A DNA stretch of 64,000 bases, taken from the NCBI RefSeq assembly GCF_002117105.1, contig NZ_CP019343.1:4278001-4342000 (forward strand). The letters run 5' to 3'. The stretch is from Oceanicoccus sagamiensis. Its GTDB lineage: Bacteria; Pseudomonadota; Gammaproteobacteria; Pseudomonadales; Dasaniaceae. This document shows positions 19,149-27,876 of the stretch, piece by piece (position 1 is the first letter of the stretch; every line of letters begins with the position of its first letter). The position numbers and the translations under genes are program-made. Below the pieces are notes generated by a model that had not been told where the DNA came from, ran no database searches, and saw nothing but the letters and a program-made list of their open reading frames with translations.

Positions 19149-19223
19149 GAATCTCTCCCTTAAGTTGGAAAGCACATACTAGCGAGTTCTCTGGGAAGGA
19201 CAACACTTAATAACAGGCAGGGA

Positions 19224-20126
19224 CTAAAAAGTCGGGGCCAACCACCACCCCGCAGCCAAAGCGGCAAATACTACACAGGCCAGCACTATCAGGCGGCCTT
19301 TGCTCTTGTCGCCGTCTGATGACACGGTTGCGGGCTCAGCTGCGGGCTCGGCTATATCAATCTCAACAGAAAGGTCGCCCTGTTTTCGGCTCTGTTCTTC
19401 CGCCCGCTGTAACGCCACGTCCATATCAATGGCAGGACGAATCATGGTTTTATTCATTTGCTCGTCGCTTAAGCTGGGAGCTTCTTCCTCCACCTCTTCT
19501 TCAGGGCCAAGCACAGTAAAAGCCAGTTTGGCAAAAGCCACTTTATCACCGGCCTTTAAGCTGGCCTGCTCAACACGATTGCCATTAACATAGCAGCCAT
19601 TAGCGGCGCCTAAATCCGCCACCATCAACTGCCCGTCCTCAAGGTACAGGGCGGCATGCTCACGGGATAATAATTTATAAGGGATAGAAAACTCGCAATC
19701 TTTCGAACGCCCAATGACACAGCGGCCATTAATGGCAAAGTCCCGGCTTTTCAATTTGTCGTGCTCGGCCAGCAGCGACCAACCTGAAACCTCTTGCTGC
19801 TGAGGCTCTACTCTATCTGTCGGGCTTAATTGAGCATCCTGCATCTGCTTGGGATCAATAATCAGCAACCGTTCCTTGCCGATTCTTAATTCGTCATTGG
19901 CGGCCAACTGATACTCACCATCAACGGGCAATTCATTCACATAACAACTGCCCGCCTGACTTTTTAAAATCAGGTGGTCGCTGGCAATCAGGATTTGTGC
20001 ATGGAAGTCATCAATACCCAGGCCATCCAGCACCAAGTCGTTAGTTTTGTCACCGCCAAGACAGATTTTCTCCCCCACCAGCCAAATACTGCGGTTGGGG
20101 TTTTCCTTAAACTGTAATTTGAACAT
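19224..20126 (-). CDS. tandem FHA-domain protein with C-terminal membrane anchor
   Basis: A phosphopeptide-binding protein of 300 residues. FHA1 spans about 1-95 and is degenerate; FHA2 spans about 115-210 with intact GRS (139-141), SREH (154-157) and NGCYVNG (176-182) phosphothreonine-binding motifs. A linker contains NKTMIRPAID, a possible kinase target around Thr227. Residues 279-297 form one hydrophobic helix ending at the C-terminus, so it is tail-anchored with both FHA domains in the cytosol. It is divergent from a Ser/Thr kinase gene across 354 bp, which makes it the obvious candidate partner of that kinase. Partnership is inference. Confidence 0.86.
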   Translation of the reverse strand: MFKLQFKENPNRSIWLVGEKICLGGDKTNDLVLDGLGIDDFHAQILIASDHLILKSQAGSCYVNELPVDGEYQLAANDELRIGKERLLIIDPKQMQDAQLSPTDRVEPQQQEVSGWSLLAEHDKLKSRDFAINGRCVIGRSKDCEFSIPYKLLSREHAALYLEDGQLMVADLGAANGCYVNGNRVEQASLKAGDKVAFAKLAFTVLGPEEEVEEEAPSLSDEQMNKTMIRPAIDMDVALQRAEEQSRKQGDLSVEIDIAEPAAEPATVSSDGDKSKGRLIVLACVVFAALAAGWWLAPTF

Positions 20127-20480
20127 GGCTAAATGGAGACTCCTGGCATCTCTGTAGAGCGTTTTTTATTCCTAATCGCTATTAACACACTGAAAACCTA
20201 TTTCTTTAAGTAGTATATAGCGCTATATCCGGACTCAGGGAGGGCATTAATGCCAAACTGCTAACCCTTTCACATAATCCTTGAAGCAGTTCACCCGACT
20301 GTTAACAATTATGTACTAAGCTATTTAAAAATAGACGTTTTTTCCGTTTTTATACAATTCTGACAGGCCGATGACTCAATTAACTGACATGTTTTCATAC
20401 TCTTTTCCTTTATTGAAGGCGAAAACACCCTGCCAGATCGGCCCACTATCAGCTCAGCCACGGCTTATTGGGGCTTAAGC
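20127..20480. promoter_or_regulatory. divergent promoter region between the FHA and kinase genes
   Basis: 354 AT-rich bases without a gene. It holds a perfect 14-bp palindrome ATATAGCGCTATAT at 20215-20228, nearer the FHA gene, which could be an operator shared by both genes. Towards the kinase, the run CCGTTTTTATACAATTC contains a possible -10 element. Neither is proven. Confidence 0.45.
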
Positions 20481-22685
20481 ATGGCGATTCCAGGGTATCG
20501 CATACTGCGAAAAATTCGCCAAGGTGGCATGTCGACGGTGTATTTGGCCATCCAGCAGAGCGTCGATCGCGAAGTGGCGATCAAGGTCATGTCCCCCAGC
20601 CTGAGTAGTGACCCCAGTTTTGGCAGCCGCTTTTATCGGGAGGCCAAAATTGTTGGCCAACTGTCCCATCACAATATCGTCTCTATCTACGATGTCGGCA
20701 ACCATAAACACTATAACTATATTGCGATGGATTACCTGCCAGGAGCTCCATTGCAAGACCGCCTGGATGAAGGCGTTAGTACTGAAGAGGCGATCAAAGT
20801 TGTTCGAGAAATGGCCTCTGCCCTGCACTATGCCCATGAAGCTGGTTATATCCACCGGGATATCAAGCCGGACAATATTCTATTTCGTCAGGATGGCTCT
20901 GCGGTGCTCTGTGACTTTGGTATTGCCAAGGCCTTAAAGGGCAATGTCAAAATGACGAACTTTGGCGCAGTACTTGGCACCCCCAATTATATGAGCCCGG
21001 AACAAGCCCAGGGTAAAGAATTGGATGGCCGGGCGGATATTTATAGCCTGGGCGTGGTCTTTTATGAAATGCTAACCGGCCAGGTACCTTTTAACGGTGA
21101 CGACCCTGTTGCGGTTGCCGTTAAACATATGACCTCCCCTATTCCTAAACTGCCGTCGGATAAAAAAGCCTTCCAGCCCATTATTGAAAAAATGATGGAT
21201 AAAAAAGCCAACGCCCGATACCAAACGGGACAAGAAGTAATGACCGCTTTAGATGAACTTGAGCAGAGCATTCAAAGTCGCGGCGCTGACCATTTGACCC
21301 AAACTGGCTCAACGACGATGCAGGTTGTCGGTATAGCCAGCGCGCTGGTTGGCACCCTGATTACCACCATTAGCTTATCGATTAAGCGGCTCATGCTGAC
21401 CAATATTAAATTTTCCAATACGCCCGTGCAGCTAAGCCGCAAGCAAATGGAAGATCTCGATACCTTTATCCTCGATAACGGCGACGGTGACTTACCGGAA
21501 GAGCTGGGTGATATGCCCTTGATTCAAGATACTATTGAGCAGCCTGCTATCCGCCCCCGCACCCACTGGATTTACTGGGTAGTGGCTGTGGTCAGTTTGG
21601 GACTGATTGCTTTTATTTATTTAGATGAGCAACATCCGGACACATTACGCGAAGCTTATATTAAGGCCAATCACCAACAGATTACTCCTTCATCCTCAAT
21701 CGAAGACACGATAGAAAACACCGATGACTCTCTGGAAAAAACTATAGAAGCCGCACCAACAGCCACAACAGTAACTGAAGAACCAGAGGTCTTGGCAGCA
21801 AAGCCCAAAGAAATCATTAACTACGCCTTAACTATTAAGACCACGCCCAGCGATGCCACTATTCGTCTGCTGAATATTAAACCTGCTTATAAAGCCGGTA
21901 TAAAATTGCCACCGGGCGCTTATCATATTCAGGTAAGCGCGGAAGATTATTTTCCAAAAAAAATCTGGCTGCGTATTAACAATAAAAATATTAGTCGTCA
22001 GGTTAAGCTAAAACCGACACGCCGATTATTAACAGCGGGAACAGTGATTAACGATAAACTTAGCGATGGCAGCGAGGGACCTAACATGGTTGTTCTGCCG
22101 CGACTAAATCAGGCCATTGCCATCAGTCAACAGGAAGTCACCTTTCAACAGTACGACCTATTTGCCAGCCAAACCCAGCGCAGTCTGCCTAAAGATTATG
22201 ACTGGGGCCGAGATCAGCGCCCGGTTGTGGGTATAAATTATAACGACGCCCAAGCCTATGCCCAATGGCTTAGCGAACAAACCGGGCAGCACTACCGTCT
22301 GCCCACCAAAGAAGAATGGCAGCGTGCCGCGGCAGGGGGTAAGGACACAACTTACTGGTGGGGCGATAAAGCACAGAGCAAAATGGCCAATTGTAAGCGA
22401 GGCTGTAAAAGCCAATACAGCAAACTATTTAGCACTCAGACAGCGCCTGTGGCCAGCTATGCTGCCAACCCCTATGGTGTCTATGATACTGCGGGCAATG
22501 TGGCCGAGTGGCTAAATGGCTGTGTTGAATGGCAAGATGCTGAGGGCAGCCTGTGTAAAAGTGCGCTAGTCGCTGGCGGCTCCCATCAAGACACTATCAA
22601 ACTGTTAGTCAGCACTTCTACTAAAACAACCGCTGCTGGGCAAGGCAGTAAAACGGTGGGGCTAAGACTGCTGTTGGAATTGTAG
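20481..22685 (+). CDS. Ser/Thr protein kinase with PEGA and formylglycine-generating-enzyme-like domains
   Basis: A 734-residue membrane kinase. The Hanks-type kinase domain (about 5-262) is intact: GGMSTVY loop, catalytic Lys35 in VAIKV, HRDIKPDN (Asp127), DFGIAK (145-150) and GTPNYMSPEQ. A hydrophobic stretch at 279-302 and a clear membrane helix at 363-381 follow. Beyond that come an acidic Thr-rich linker, a PEGA-type beta domain (about 448-510) and an FGE-sulfatase-like domain (about 528-734) with YRLPTKEEWQRAA, NPYGVYDTAGNVAEWLNG and GGSHQD...GLRLL. FGE-like domains often act as binding modules. Which side of the membrane the FGE-like domain faces depends on whether 279-302 crosses it. 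PpkA-type kinases have comparable layouts, but no type VI secretion genes are here. Confidence 0.88.
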   Translation: MAIPGYRILRKIRQGGMSTVYLAIQQSVDREVAIKVMSPSLSSDPSFGSRFYREAKIVGQLSHHNIVSIYDVGNHKHYNYIAMDYLPGAPLQDRLDEGVSTEEAIKVVREMASALHYAHEAGYIHRDIKPDNILFRQDGSAVLCDFGIAKALKGNVKMTNFGAVLGTPNYMSPEQAQGKELDGRADIYSLGVVFYEMLTGQVPFNGDDPVAVAVKHMTSPIPKLPSDKKAFQPIIEKMMDKKANARYQTGQEVMTALDELEQSIQSRGADHLTQTGSTTMQVVGIASALVGTLITTISLSIKRLMLTNIKFSNTPVQLSRKQMEDLDTFILDNGDGDLPEELGDMPLIQDTIEQPAIRPRTHWIYWVVAVVSLGLIAFIYLDEQHPDTLREAYIKANHQQITPSSSIEDTIENTDDSLEKTIEAAPTATTVTEEPEVLAAKPKEIINYALTIKTTPSDATIRLLNIKPAYKAGIKLPPGAYHIQVSAEDYFPKKIWLRINNKNISRQVKLKPTRRLLTAGTVINDKLSDGSEGPNMVVLPRLNQAIAISQQEVTFQQYDLFASQTQRSLPKDYDWGRDQRPVVGINYNDAQAYAQWLSEQTGQHYRLPTKEEWQRAAAGGKDTTYWWGDKAQSKMANCKRGCKSQYSKLFSTQTAPVASYAANPYGVYDTAGNVAEWLNGCVEWQDAEGSLCKSALVAGGSHQDTIKLLVSTSTKTTAAGQGSKTVGLRLLLEL

Positions 22686-22753
22686 CTTCCCAATATTCAA
22701 TATTTGAAGTAGAGTTACCTAATTATTGGATATACAGAAAAGAATACGGACTT

Positions 22754-23602
22754 ATGCTGCGCAGGCTTCAACTTACAGCCTGGATAGTGACCTTTATGGC
22801 ATCCTATTCACCGGCTTTATACGCTACCGAAACGATGATTCTGGGTGGCGGCATCAATGTTTATAGCCCCCCTTATCGCTGGTTTGATAAATGCGACGGC
22901 CATTTAACCGGCTCGGTAGCCCACTTGATAGACAAAGTGCTAACGCAGCTTGAGATCGACTATCAATACACCCCATCCGCTCCCTTCAAGCCGGAAATTC
23001 TGGCCCAGTTCGACCAGCAGATGTTAGCTGGGAATATTGATGGCAGAGCCACTAACGATATCAAGCCTATCCCCGGGATTATCTACTCAAAAGCGCCTAT
23101 CTCCAGCATAAAGATCTCAGCCTTCTATTCTACTCAAACGCATACAATTTCAACGATGGATGAGTTAAAAAACTTAAAGGGGTCAGCCCTCTCTCTGTCC
23201 CTGAAAAAAAGCCGTTTTAGTCCCGTGCAAAATTTTCTGCAACGGAACGAACTGCCCTTTGAACTGATTAGCACTCAGGAAGAGGCGATCAAGGCGATAC
23301 AGTCCGGAAAAATTGATTATGTGATGGCCTTAAGGTACAGCGAATTATTACTCAGTAAAAAATATTTTAAACGCTATGATATTGAAGAACCGGTACAAAA
23401 TTTTTATTTTGCCATGAGTACCAACTCCCCCTTTGCTGATCGCATGGAGGAAATCGACAGGGAGATGCAATTAGCTAATACATCCGGGCTGGTAGATTTT
23501 TTGGAGCAGAGATATTTATTGCAGTGGTTTGCCGAAAATGACCGGGATTGCACGGAGTCAACGGCTAAAACCACAGAGTCCATTAAATTAAGCCGGCAAT
23601 AA
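22754..23602 (+). CDS. periplasmic solute-binding protein, SBP_bac_3 type
   Basis: A 282-residue exported protein with a signal peptide (LTAWIVTFMASYSPALYA, then TET) and the two-lobe amino-acid-binding fold: PPYRWFDKCDGHLTGSVAHLIDKVL at the front, LKGSALSLSLKKSRF in the hinge region and AIQSGKIDYVMALRYSELLL near the end. No ABC permease or ATPase gene is adjacent, so it is an orphan binding protein. It follows the kinase gene by 68 bp on the same strand and may be cotranscribed; it could then act as an extracytosolic sensor for that kinase, which is speculation. The ligand is unknown. Confidence 0.75.
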   Translation: MLRRLQLTAWIVTFMASYSPALYATETMILGGGINVYSPPYRWFDKCDGHLTGSVAHLIDKVLTQLEIDYQYTPSAPFKPEILAQFDQQMLAGNIDGRATNDIKPIPGIIYSKAPISSIKISAFYSTQTHTISTMDELKNLKGSALSLSLKKSRFSPVQNFLQRNELPFELISTQEEAIKAIQSGKIDYVMALRYSELLLSKKYFKRYDIEEPVQNFYFAMSTNSPFADRMEEIDREMQLANTSGLVDFLEQRYLLQWFAENDRDCTESTAKTTESIKLSRQ

Positions 23603-23634
23603 AAAAGCCAATCAGATTAATGATTGGCTTTTTA
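23601..23634. terminator. bidirectional terminator between the binding protein and bcp genes
   Basis: AAAAAAGCCAATCA / TGATTGGCTTTTTA arms with a 6-base loop. There is a T run on both strands, so it can end transcripts from both convergent genes. Confidence 0.9.
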
Positions 23635-23649
23635 TATCAGTAGCTTTGG

Positions 23650-24123
23650 CTATAGCAACTCACCCAACTCAGCTAATACATCATCATGGTGAGTTTTGGT
23701 TTTAAACTTATCCATCACCTTTAATAAACGTCCATCCTTACCAATGATAAAGGTGGTGCGAATTAGGCCCATAAACTCTCTACCCATAAATTTCTTCATA
23801 CCCCAGCAACCGTATTTATCGGCGATGGCATGATCTTCATCGGATAAGAGAGTGAAATTCAGTTCTTTCTTTTCAATAAAGCCCTGTAGTTTTTTAACCG
23901 GGTCGGGGCTTACGCCTAATACAACGGTATCCAACTTCGCAAAGGCTTTTTTGCTATCGCGAATACCGCAAGCCTGAGTAATACAGCCAGGTGTCATGGC
24001 TTTAGGGTAGAAATATAAAACGACATTCTTTTTGCCTTTAAAGTCTTTTAGGCTGACTTTATTACCGTCTTGATCTTGCAGTGAAAAGGCGGGGGCCATA
24101 TTACCGATTTTTGGATGTGCCAC
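23650..24123 (-). CDS. bcp: thiol peroxidase of the BCP/peroxiredoxin Q family
   Basis: Reduces hydrogen peroxide and organic hydroperoxides using thioredoxin; cytosolic. The 157 residues include the resolving pair PGCITQACGIRD, in which peroxidatic and resolving cysteines are four residues apart, the normal spacing for PrxQ. The preceding FYPKAMTPGC block is the family signature. It converges with the binding protein gene at a shared terminator and stands upstream of nothing obvious. I see no OxyR site, but did not expect to recognise one by eye. Confidence 0.93.
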   Translation of the reverse strand: MAHPKIGNMAPAFSLQDQDGNKVSLKDFKGKKNVVLYFYPKAMTPGCITQACGIRDSKKAFAKLDTVVLGVSPDPVKKLQGFIEKKELNFTLLSDEDHAIADKYGCWGMKKFMGREFMGLIRTTFIIGKDGRLLKVMDKFKTKTHHDDVLAELGELL

Positions 24124-24171
24124 GGGACTAACTCCTCTTTAATAATAGAATTAAATGCTTACGCTGCTTAA

Positions 24172-25587
24172 CTATTCTGGATCACTTTCTATTTCAGTAT
24201 CTGCTTCCAGTTCTAGCAAGTTAACCGAATCAGGTAGAGATTTTTTTACCTTGGCGCCCAGCTTTTCCAGCCGTTGGGTACTGCCTACCAAATTGCCCTT
24301 GCCTGTTTTTAATTTATTCATAGCACTTTGATGCGCCTGCCCTGCGCGCTCAAGGTGGTCTTGTATTTTATCGAGATCTGTAATAAAACCGGCAAATTTA
24401 TCATGCATGGCACCCGCCTGACGGGCAATTTCTTCAGCATTTTTATTTTGCCGCTCATAGCGCCAGATACTTTGTATAGTTCTTAAGGTTGCTAATAAGG
24501 TGGTGGGCCCTACCACGATAATATTTTTTTCATAGGCTTCTTTAAACATCGCCTGATCATGCTCAAACGCGGCCATAAAAGCGGATTCTATCGGAATAAA
24601 AATCAATACAAAATCCAGTGTTCTTAAACCTTCAAGCCCCTCGTAGTTTTTAATACTTAAGCCTTTGATATGCGCCCGGACAGAGGCGATATGGTCTTTT
24701 AGTGCCTGCTCCCGATCGCTGTGGTCTTCGCCATTGCAGTAGCGCTCGTAATGAACCAGCGAAACCTTGGAATCGATAATCAGGTCTTTATTCTCTGGCA
24801 AGCGCACAATCACATCCGGCTGCTGGGTGCGCCCTTCACCGGCCTTCAGGCTGACCTGGGTTTCATATTCCCTGCCCTTATGCAGCCCAGATTCTTCCAG
24901 TACGCGCTCAAGAATCACCTCACCCCAGTTTCCCTGGGCTTTATTATCACCTTTAAGGGCATTAGTCAGGTTAAGCGCATCGGCGCTCATTTGTTGGTTA
25001 AGCTGTTTTAACTGGCCTAATTCAGCGGATAGGGAGACCCGCTCTTTACTGTCTTTATCGTAAACATCTTCTACTTTCTGCTTAAAATCTTTTAGCTGCT
25101 CCCGCAGTGGGGTGAGCGCAGTATCTAAGGTAGATTTGCTATTTTTATTAAAGCGCTCGGTTTTCTCGTCAAAGATACGGTTGGCCAGCAGCTCAAATTC
25201 ACGGCTTAGTTGCTGCCGGGTTTCTTCAAGGGTTTTGATTTTATCCTCGGCGGATTCACGCTGTTGCTGCAACTCTGTGCGCAAAGCCGCCATTTGTGCG
25301 CCCTGCTCCGAGAGTTGCTGCTGCGATGCTGCCAGCGCATGGTCCCGGCTACTGAGTTCAGCCTCAGCTTTACCCAGCTGTTCTGCTTTAGCTTCAGCCT
25401 GACTTTCCAGCACTAATAGCTGGGTTTTAAGTTCCGCGGCTTGCTGCTGGCCTTGCTGTTGCTCCTGCTGGTGCTGCTGCAATAATTCAGCCTGACGGCT
25501 TTTGCCCAGCAAGGCCATAACCAGAGCGCCAAGTCCGATACCGGCAATGGCGATAAACACTATAACTAATGGTGACGTGAGTTCCAC
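24172..25587 (-). CDS. rmuC: DNA recombination protein RmuC
   Basis: RmuC limits inverted-repeat-associated recombination in E. coli; its C-terminal half is a nuclease-like PD-(D/E)XK fold. This protein of about 471 residues has an N-terminal membrane helix (SPLVIVFIAIAGIGLGALVMALLG), a long Gln/Glu-rich coiled coil (about 45-170) and the conserved core LKGDNKAQGNWGEVILERVLEESGLHKGREYETQ, then QPDVIVRLPENKDLIIDSKVSL. I start at the GTG at 25587, which has AGGA six bases upstream; the reading frame stays open to 25656. The window's many palindromic repeats are the type of structure on which this protein would act, a notable but unproven connection. Confidence 0.9.
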   Translation of the reverse strand: MELTSPLVIVFIAIAGIGLGALVMALLGKSRQAELLQQHQQEQQQGQQQAAELKTQLLVLESQAEAKAEQLGKAEAELSSRDHALAASQQQLSEQGAQMAALRTELQQQRESAEDKIKTLEETRQQLSREFELLANRIFDEKTERFNKNSKSTLDTALTPLREQLKDFKQKVEDVYDKDSKERVSLSAELGQLKQLNQQMSADALNLTNALKGDNKAQGNWGEVILERVLEESGLHKGREYETQVSLKAGEGRTQQPDVIVRLPENKDLIIDSKVSLVHYERYCNGEDHSDREQALKDHIASVRAHIKGLSIKNYEGLEGLRTLDFVLIFIPIESAFMAAFEHDQAMFKEAYEKNIIVVGPTTLLATLRTIQSIWRYERQNKNAEEIARQAGAMHDKFAGFITDLDKIQDHLERAGQAHQSAMNKLKTGKGNLVGSTQRLEKLGAKVKKSLPDSVNLLELEADTEIESDPE

Positions 25588-25732
25588 GTAGTATCCTATT
25601 GGTAGTTTTTTATCCTGAAGCGCTATTGTAGGCTGCTTGGCTGCCAGCACCAACACTCTGTTAATATTTCTTTTCGCCTCGGCTACATATCGGTAAACTA
25701 GGCCTTACTATCAAGCCAATATCAACCACACT

Positions 25733-26158
25733 ATGACCGATGATACCGCCCTGGAGCCTGTCGTATTAGATCAGGCCATTGCCGATAAAACCCGCGAGCT
25801 ATGCCAGCAGGGTTATACGCTATTTGATAGCGGCGATATTAAAGGCGCTATCCGCAGTTTTTACTCAGCCTGGACTTTAATCCCCAAACCACAAACCCAA
25901 TGGCAGGAAGCTGGCTGGGTACTAACCGCTTTAGGTGATGCTTATTTTACCAAAGGCGATTATGACAATGGCCGTGAGGCTCTGATGTCTGCCCTGCACT
26001 GCCCTAAAGCCATGGGCAACCCCATCATTCACCTGCGGCTGGGGCAATGCTTTTTTGAATTGGGCCAAACGGAAAAAGCTGCCCAGCAGTTTGATCTGGT
26101 CAGAAATCACGGTGGCGAGGATTTAATCGCCAAACAAGACCCCAAATACTTTAATTAG
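25733..26158 (+). CDS. tetratricopeptide-repeat protein
   Basis: A cytosolic helical-repeat protein of 141 residues with no signal peptide. TPR-like helix pairs are visible at about 24-50 (CQQGYTLFDSGDIKGAIRSFYSAWTL), 60-85 (ALGDAYFTKGDYDNGREALMSAL) and 100-125 (LRLGQCFFELGQTEKAAQQFDLV). Such proteins mediate protein contacts, so partner and role are unknown. It is divergent from rmuC and precedes the small unknown gene at 26231 by 72 bp. Confidence 0.75.
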   Translation: MTDDTALEPVVLDQAIADKTRELCQQGYTLFDSGDIKGAIRSFYSAWTLIPKPQTQWQEAGWVLTALGDAYFTKGDYDNGREALMSALHCPKAMGNPIIHLRLGQCFFELGQTEKAAQQFDLVRNHGGEDLIAKQDPKYFN

Positions 26159-26230
26159 CACCCGACTCCCAAGCCCACCATCATCTGCTACTATAGTGAG
26201 CTAACGCATTATGTCTATCGGAGTCCGTTA

Positions 26231-26599
26231 ATGTTTATTGAAGTCAAAAAGAGCCCACAGGTTTACGTCCAGCACAAGGATATGGATATACAATACCTTG
26301 CCCCTGTGACCAGTAATTTTCGGATTAACCTGGGTCTGATTGCCGAGGTTTCGACCTATACGATCAAAGAGAATAAAGCCAAGAAGACCCTTGACGGATT
26401 GGACTTTGAAGTACCGATCAATACCAAGGTGATTCATCTGGAGATGAGTTATACCCACTCTACCCATAAAGCGGCAAAGGGTACGCCGAATGAACATACG
26501 GTCAATGAGCGCTATTTTTATAAATTGGTGTTTTTGCCGGAAGCCCAGGATGAGTTTTTAAGAATCCGTAATATTCTGGACCGTCAGACCCTGGCTTAA
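26231..26599 (+). CDS. unrecognised 122-residue protein
   Basis: I do not recognise this protein. It is soluble, with no signal peptide or membrane helix, alternating strand-like segments and a His-rich middle (SYTHSTHKAAKG). The start is MFIEVKKSPQVY, the C-terminus NERYFYKLVFLPEAQDEFLRIRNILD, compatible with a small beta-rich fold ending in helix. It follows the TPR gene and converges with a Nudix gene. An ATG, a GGAG seven bases upstream (26220-26223) and codon use like its neighbours support it as real. Confidence 0.7.
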   Translation: MFIEVKKSPQVYVQHKDMDIQYLAPVTSNFRINLGLIAEVSTYTIKENKAKKTLDGLDFEVPINTKVIHLEMSYTHSTHKAAKGTPNEHTVNERYFYKLVFLPEAQDEFLRIRNILDRQTLA

Positions 26600-26630
26600 T
26601 CGTTTTAGGAGCCTTCCAATCAGGAGGGCT

Positions 26631-27182
26631 CTAACTCTTCTCTTTATGCCAGACAGGCTCGGTATTGGATACCCTGACTGGATAAACCCCTTGCTTTCTA
26701 TCTTCAAAAAACTCTCTCAGAGTATCTGCCACCACAGGAAAGGCAATTTCATCCCATGGAATATCGGCTTCATCAAATAGCGCAACATCCAGGCTCTCAG
26801 GCCCAGCTGAGAAGTTCAGGTCGGCCAAATCGGCCCGGTAAAACATATAGACCTGGTTGATATAAGGCAGGTCAAATAAACGGTAGAGATTTTCATTGCC
26901 AAGATTGGCGCGGGCCTCTTCCCAGCTTTCCCTGACTGCACCTTCAAGAGTGGTTTCGCCATTTTCCATAAACCCTGCGGGCAAGGTCCAGAAACCTTTA
27001 CGGGGTTCTATAGCGCGGCGGCAGAGTAAGACCTGTTCACCATAGACCGGTAATGTGCCGACAATAATACGTGGGTTTTGATAATGAATAGTATCGCAGC
27101 TAGTACAGACATAGCGCAGCCGATCTTCCCCTTCGGGAATTTTTTTGCTGACGGTCTGCCCGCATTCACTGCAATATTTCAT
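26631..27182 (-). CDS. Nudix hydrolase with N-terminal zinc ribbon
   Basis: A 183-residue hydrolase of nucleoside diphosphate derivatives. The N-terminus is a two-knuckle zinc ribbon (KYCSECGQ and CTSCDT), as in NudC-type NADH pyrophosphatases. The Nudix box is intact: GFMENGETTLEGAVRESWEEARANL (G-5X-E-7X-REUXEE). It is shorter than NudC and lacks the domain before the zinc ribbon, so NAD-specific activity is uncertain; ADP-ribose or FAD could be substrates. It is followed upstream by a flavin reductase with only 8 bp between stop and start, so an operon is likely, which fits a flavin or pyridine nucleotide role. Confidence 0.87.
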   Translation of the reverse strand: MKYCSECGQTVSKKIPEGEDRLRYVCTSCDTIHYQNPRIIVGTLPVYGEQVLLCRRAIEPRKGFWTLPAGFMENGETTLEGAVRESWEEARANLGNENLYRLFDLPYINQVYMFYRADLADLNFSAGPESLDVALFDEADIPWDEIAFPVVADTLREFFEDRKQGVYPVRVSNTEPVWHKEKS

Positions 27183-27190
27183 TGAATCCC

Positions 27191-27667
27191 TTAGCGTAAT
27201 TCGCGGTATTGACCGGCATTAAACAACAGAGGTTGTTTATTGGGGTTATTTTCCATATCAGTCACTTCACCGACTAAAATAACATGGTCGCCACCGGGGT
27301 AACGGGCCCAGACATTACATTCAAAGGTGGTAACTACGCCGCGGACTACGGGAGAACCCGACTTACCAATACGGTAGTGCTCAGGGGCCAATACATGGTC
27401 ACCCTTCTTAGCGTAGAGATTTGATAGATCAGACTGGTCAGCCGCCAGAATATTGATGGCAAATTTATCGGCCTTTTCAAACGCTGGCAGACATTCAGAA
27501 TTATTCTGCAAGCTCCAAAGTACCAGTGCCGGATCCAATGACACTGAGGCAAAAGAATTTACAGTCATACCAAAAGGCTCATAGCCTTCAGGGTTGGCTG
27601 TGATCACACAGACACCGGTGGCAAATGTTCCCAGGGCATTGCGAAACTCGCGGCTATCAAGACTCAT
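27191..27667 (-). CDS. flavin reductase family protein
   Basis: A 158-residue NAD(P)H:FMN/FAD oxidoreductase of the HpaC/split-barrel type. Diagnostic stretches are FRNALGTFATGVCVITA, GMTVNSFASVSLDPALVLWSL and FAINILAADQSDLSNLYA, followed by GDHVILVGEV. Such enzymes usually supply reduced flavin to a monooxygenase, but no monooxygenase is adjacent. The Nudix gene follows at 8 bp on the same strand. Confidence 0.88.
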   Translation of the reverse strand: MSLDSREFRNALGTFATGVCVITANPEGYEPFGMTVNSFASVSLDPALVLWSLQNNSECLPAFEKADKFAINILAADQSDLSNLYAKKGDHVLAPEHYRIGKSGSPVVRGVVTTFECNVWARYPGGDHVILVGEVTDMENNPNKQPLLFNAGQYRELR

Positions 27668-27812
27668 AGAATTACCTTGTATGTTGTAGTATCAGTTGTT
27701 ATTTATTGTAGAAAGGTACAAGCGGCGCATTATACACTTGAACCGCTTAAAATGAATGATCATTGACTTTCCGAGGGCTATTTATAACCCAGCATGGGAA
27801 GATCAAGTACCT

Positions 27813-27876
27813 GTAGGGTGGATTATAATCCACCGCTTTTAGCGCCAGACTGGTGGTGGATTATAATCCACCCTAC
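27813..27876. repeat. composite palindromic element, copy 1 (64 bp)
   Basis: Two GGGTGGATTATAATCCACC-type units face each other with a 20-bp spacer; outer arms are complementary, so one long hairpin or two short ones can form. The right end's CTA is the reverse complement of the TAG stop codon of moaE. Confidence 0.95.

Noticed and set aside
19224-22685. Type VI secretion regulatory module (Fha/PpkA)
   Set aside because: No tss, hcp or vgrG genes flank the pair, so only the architecture is similar.
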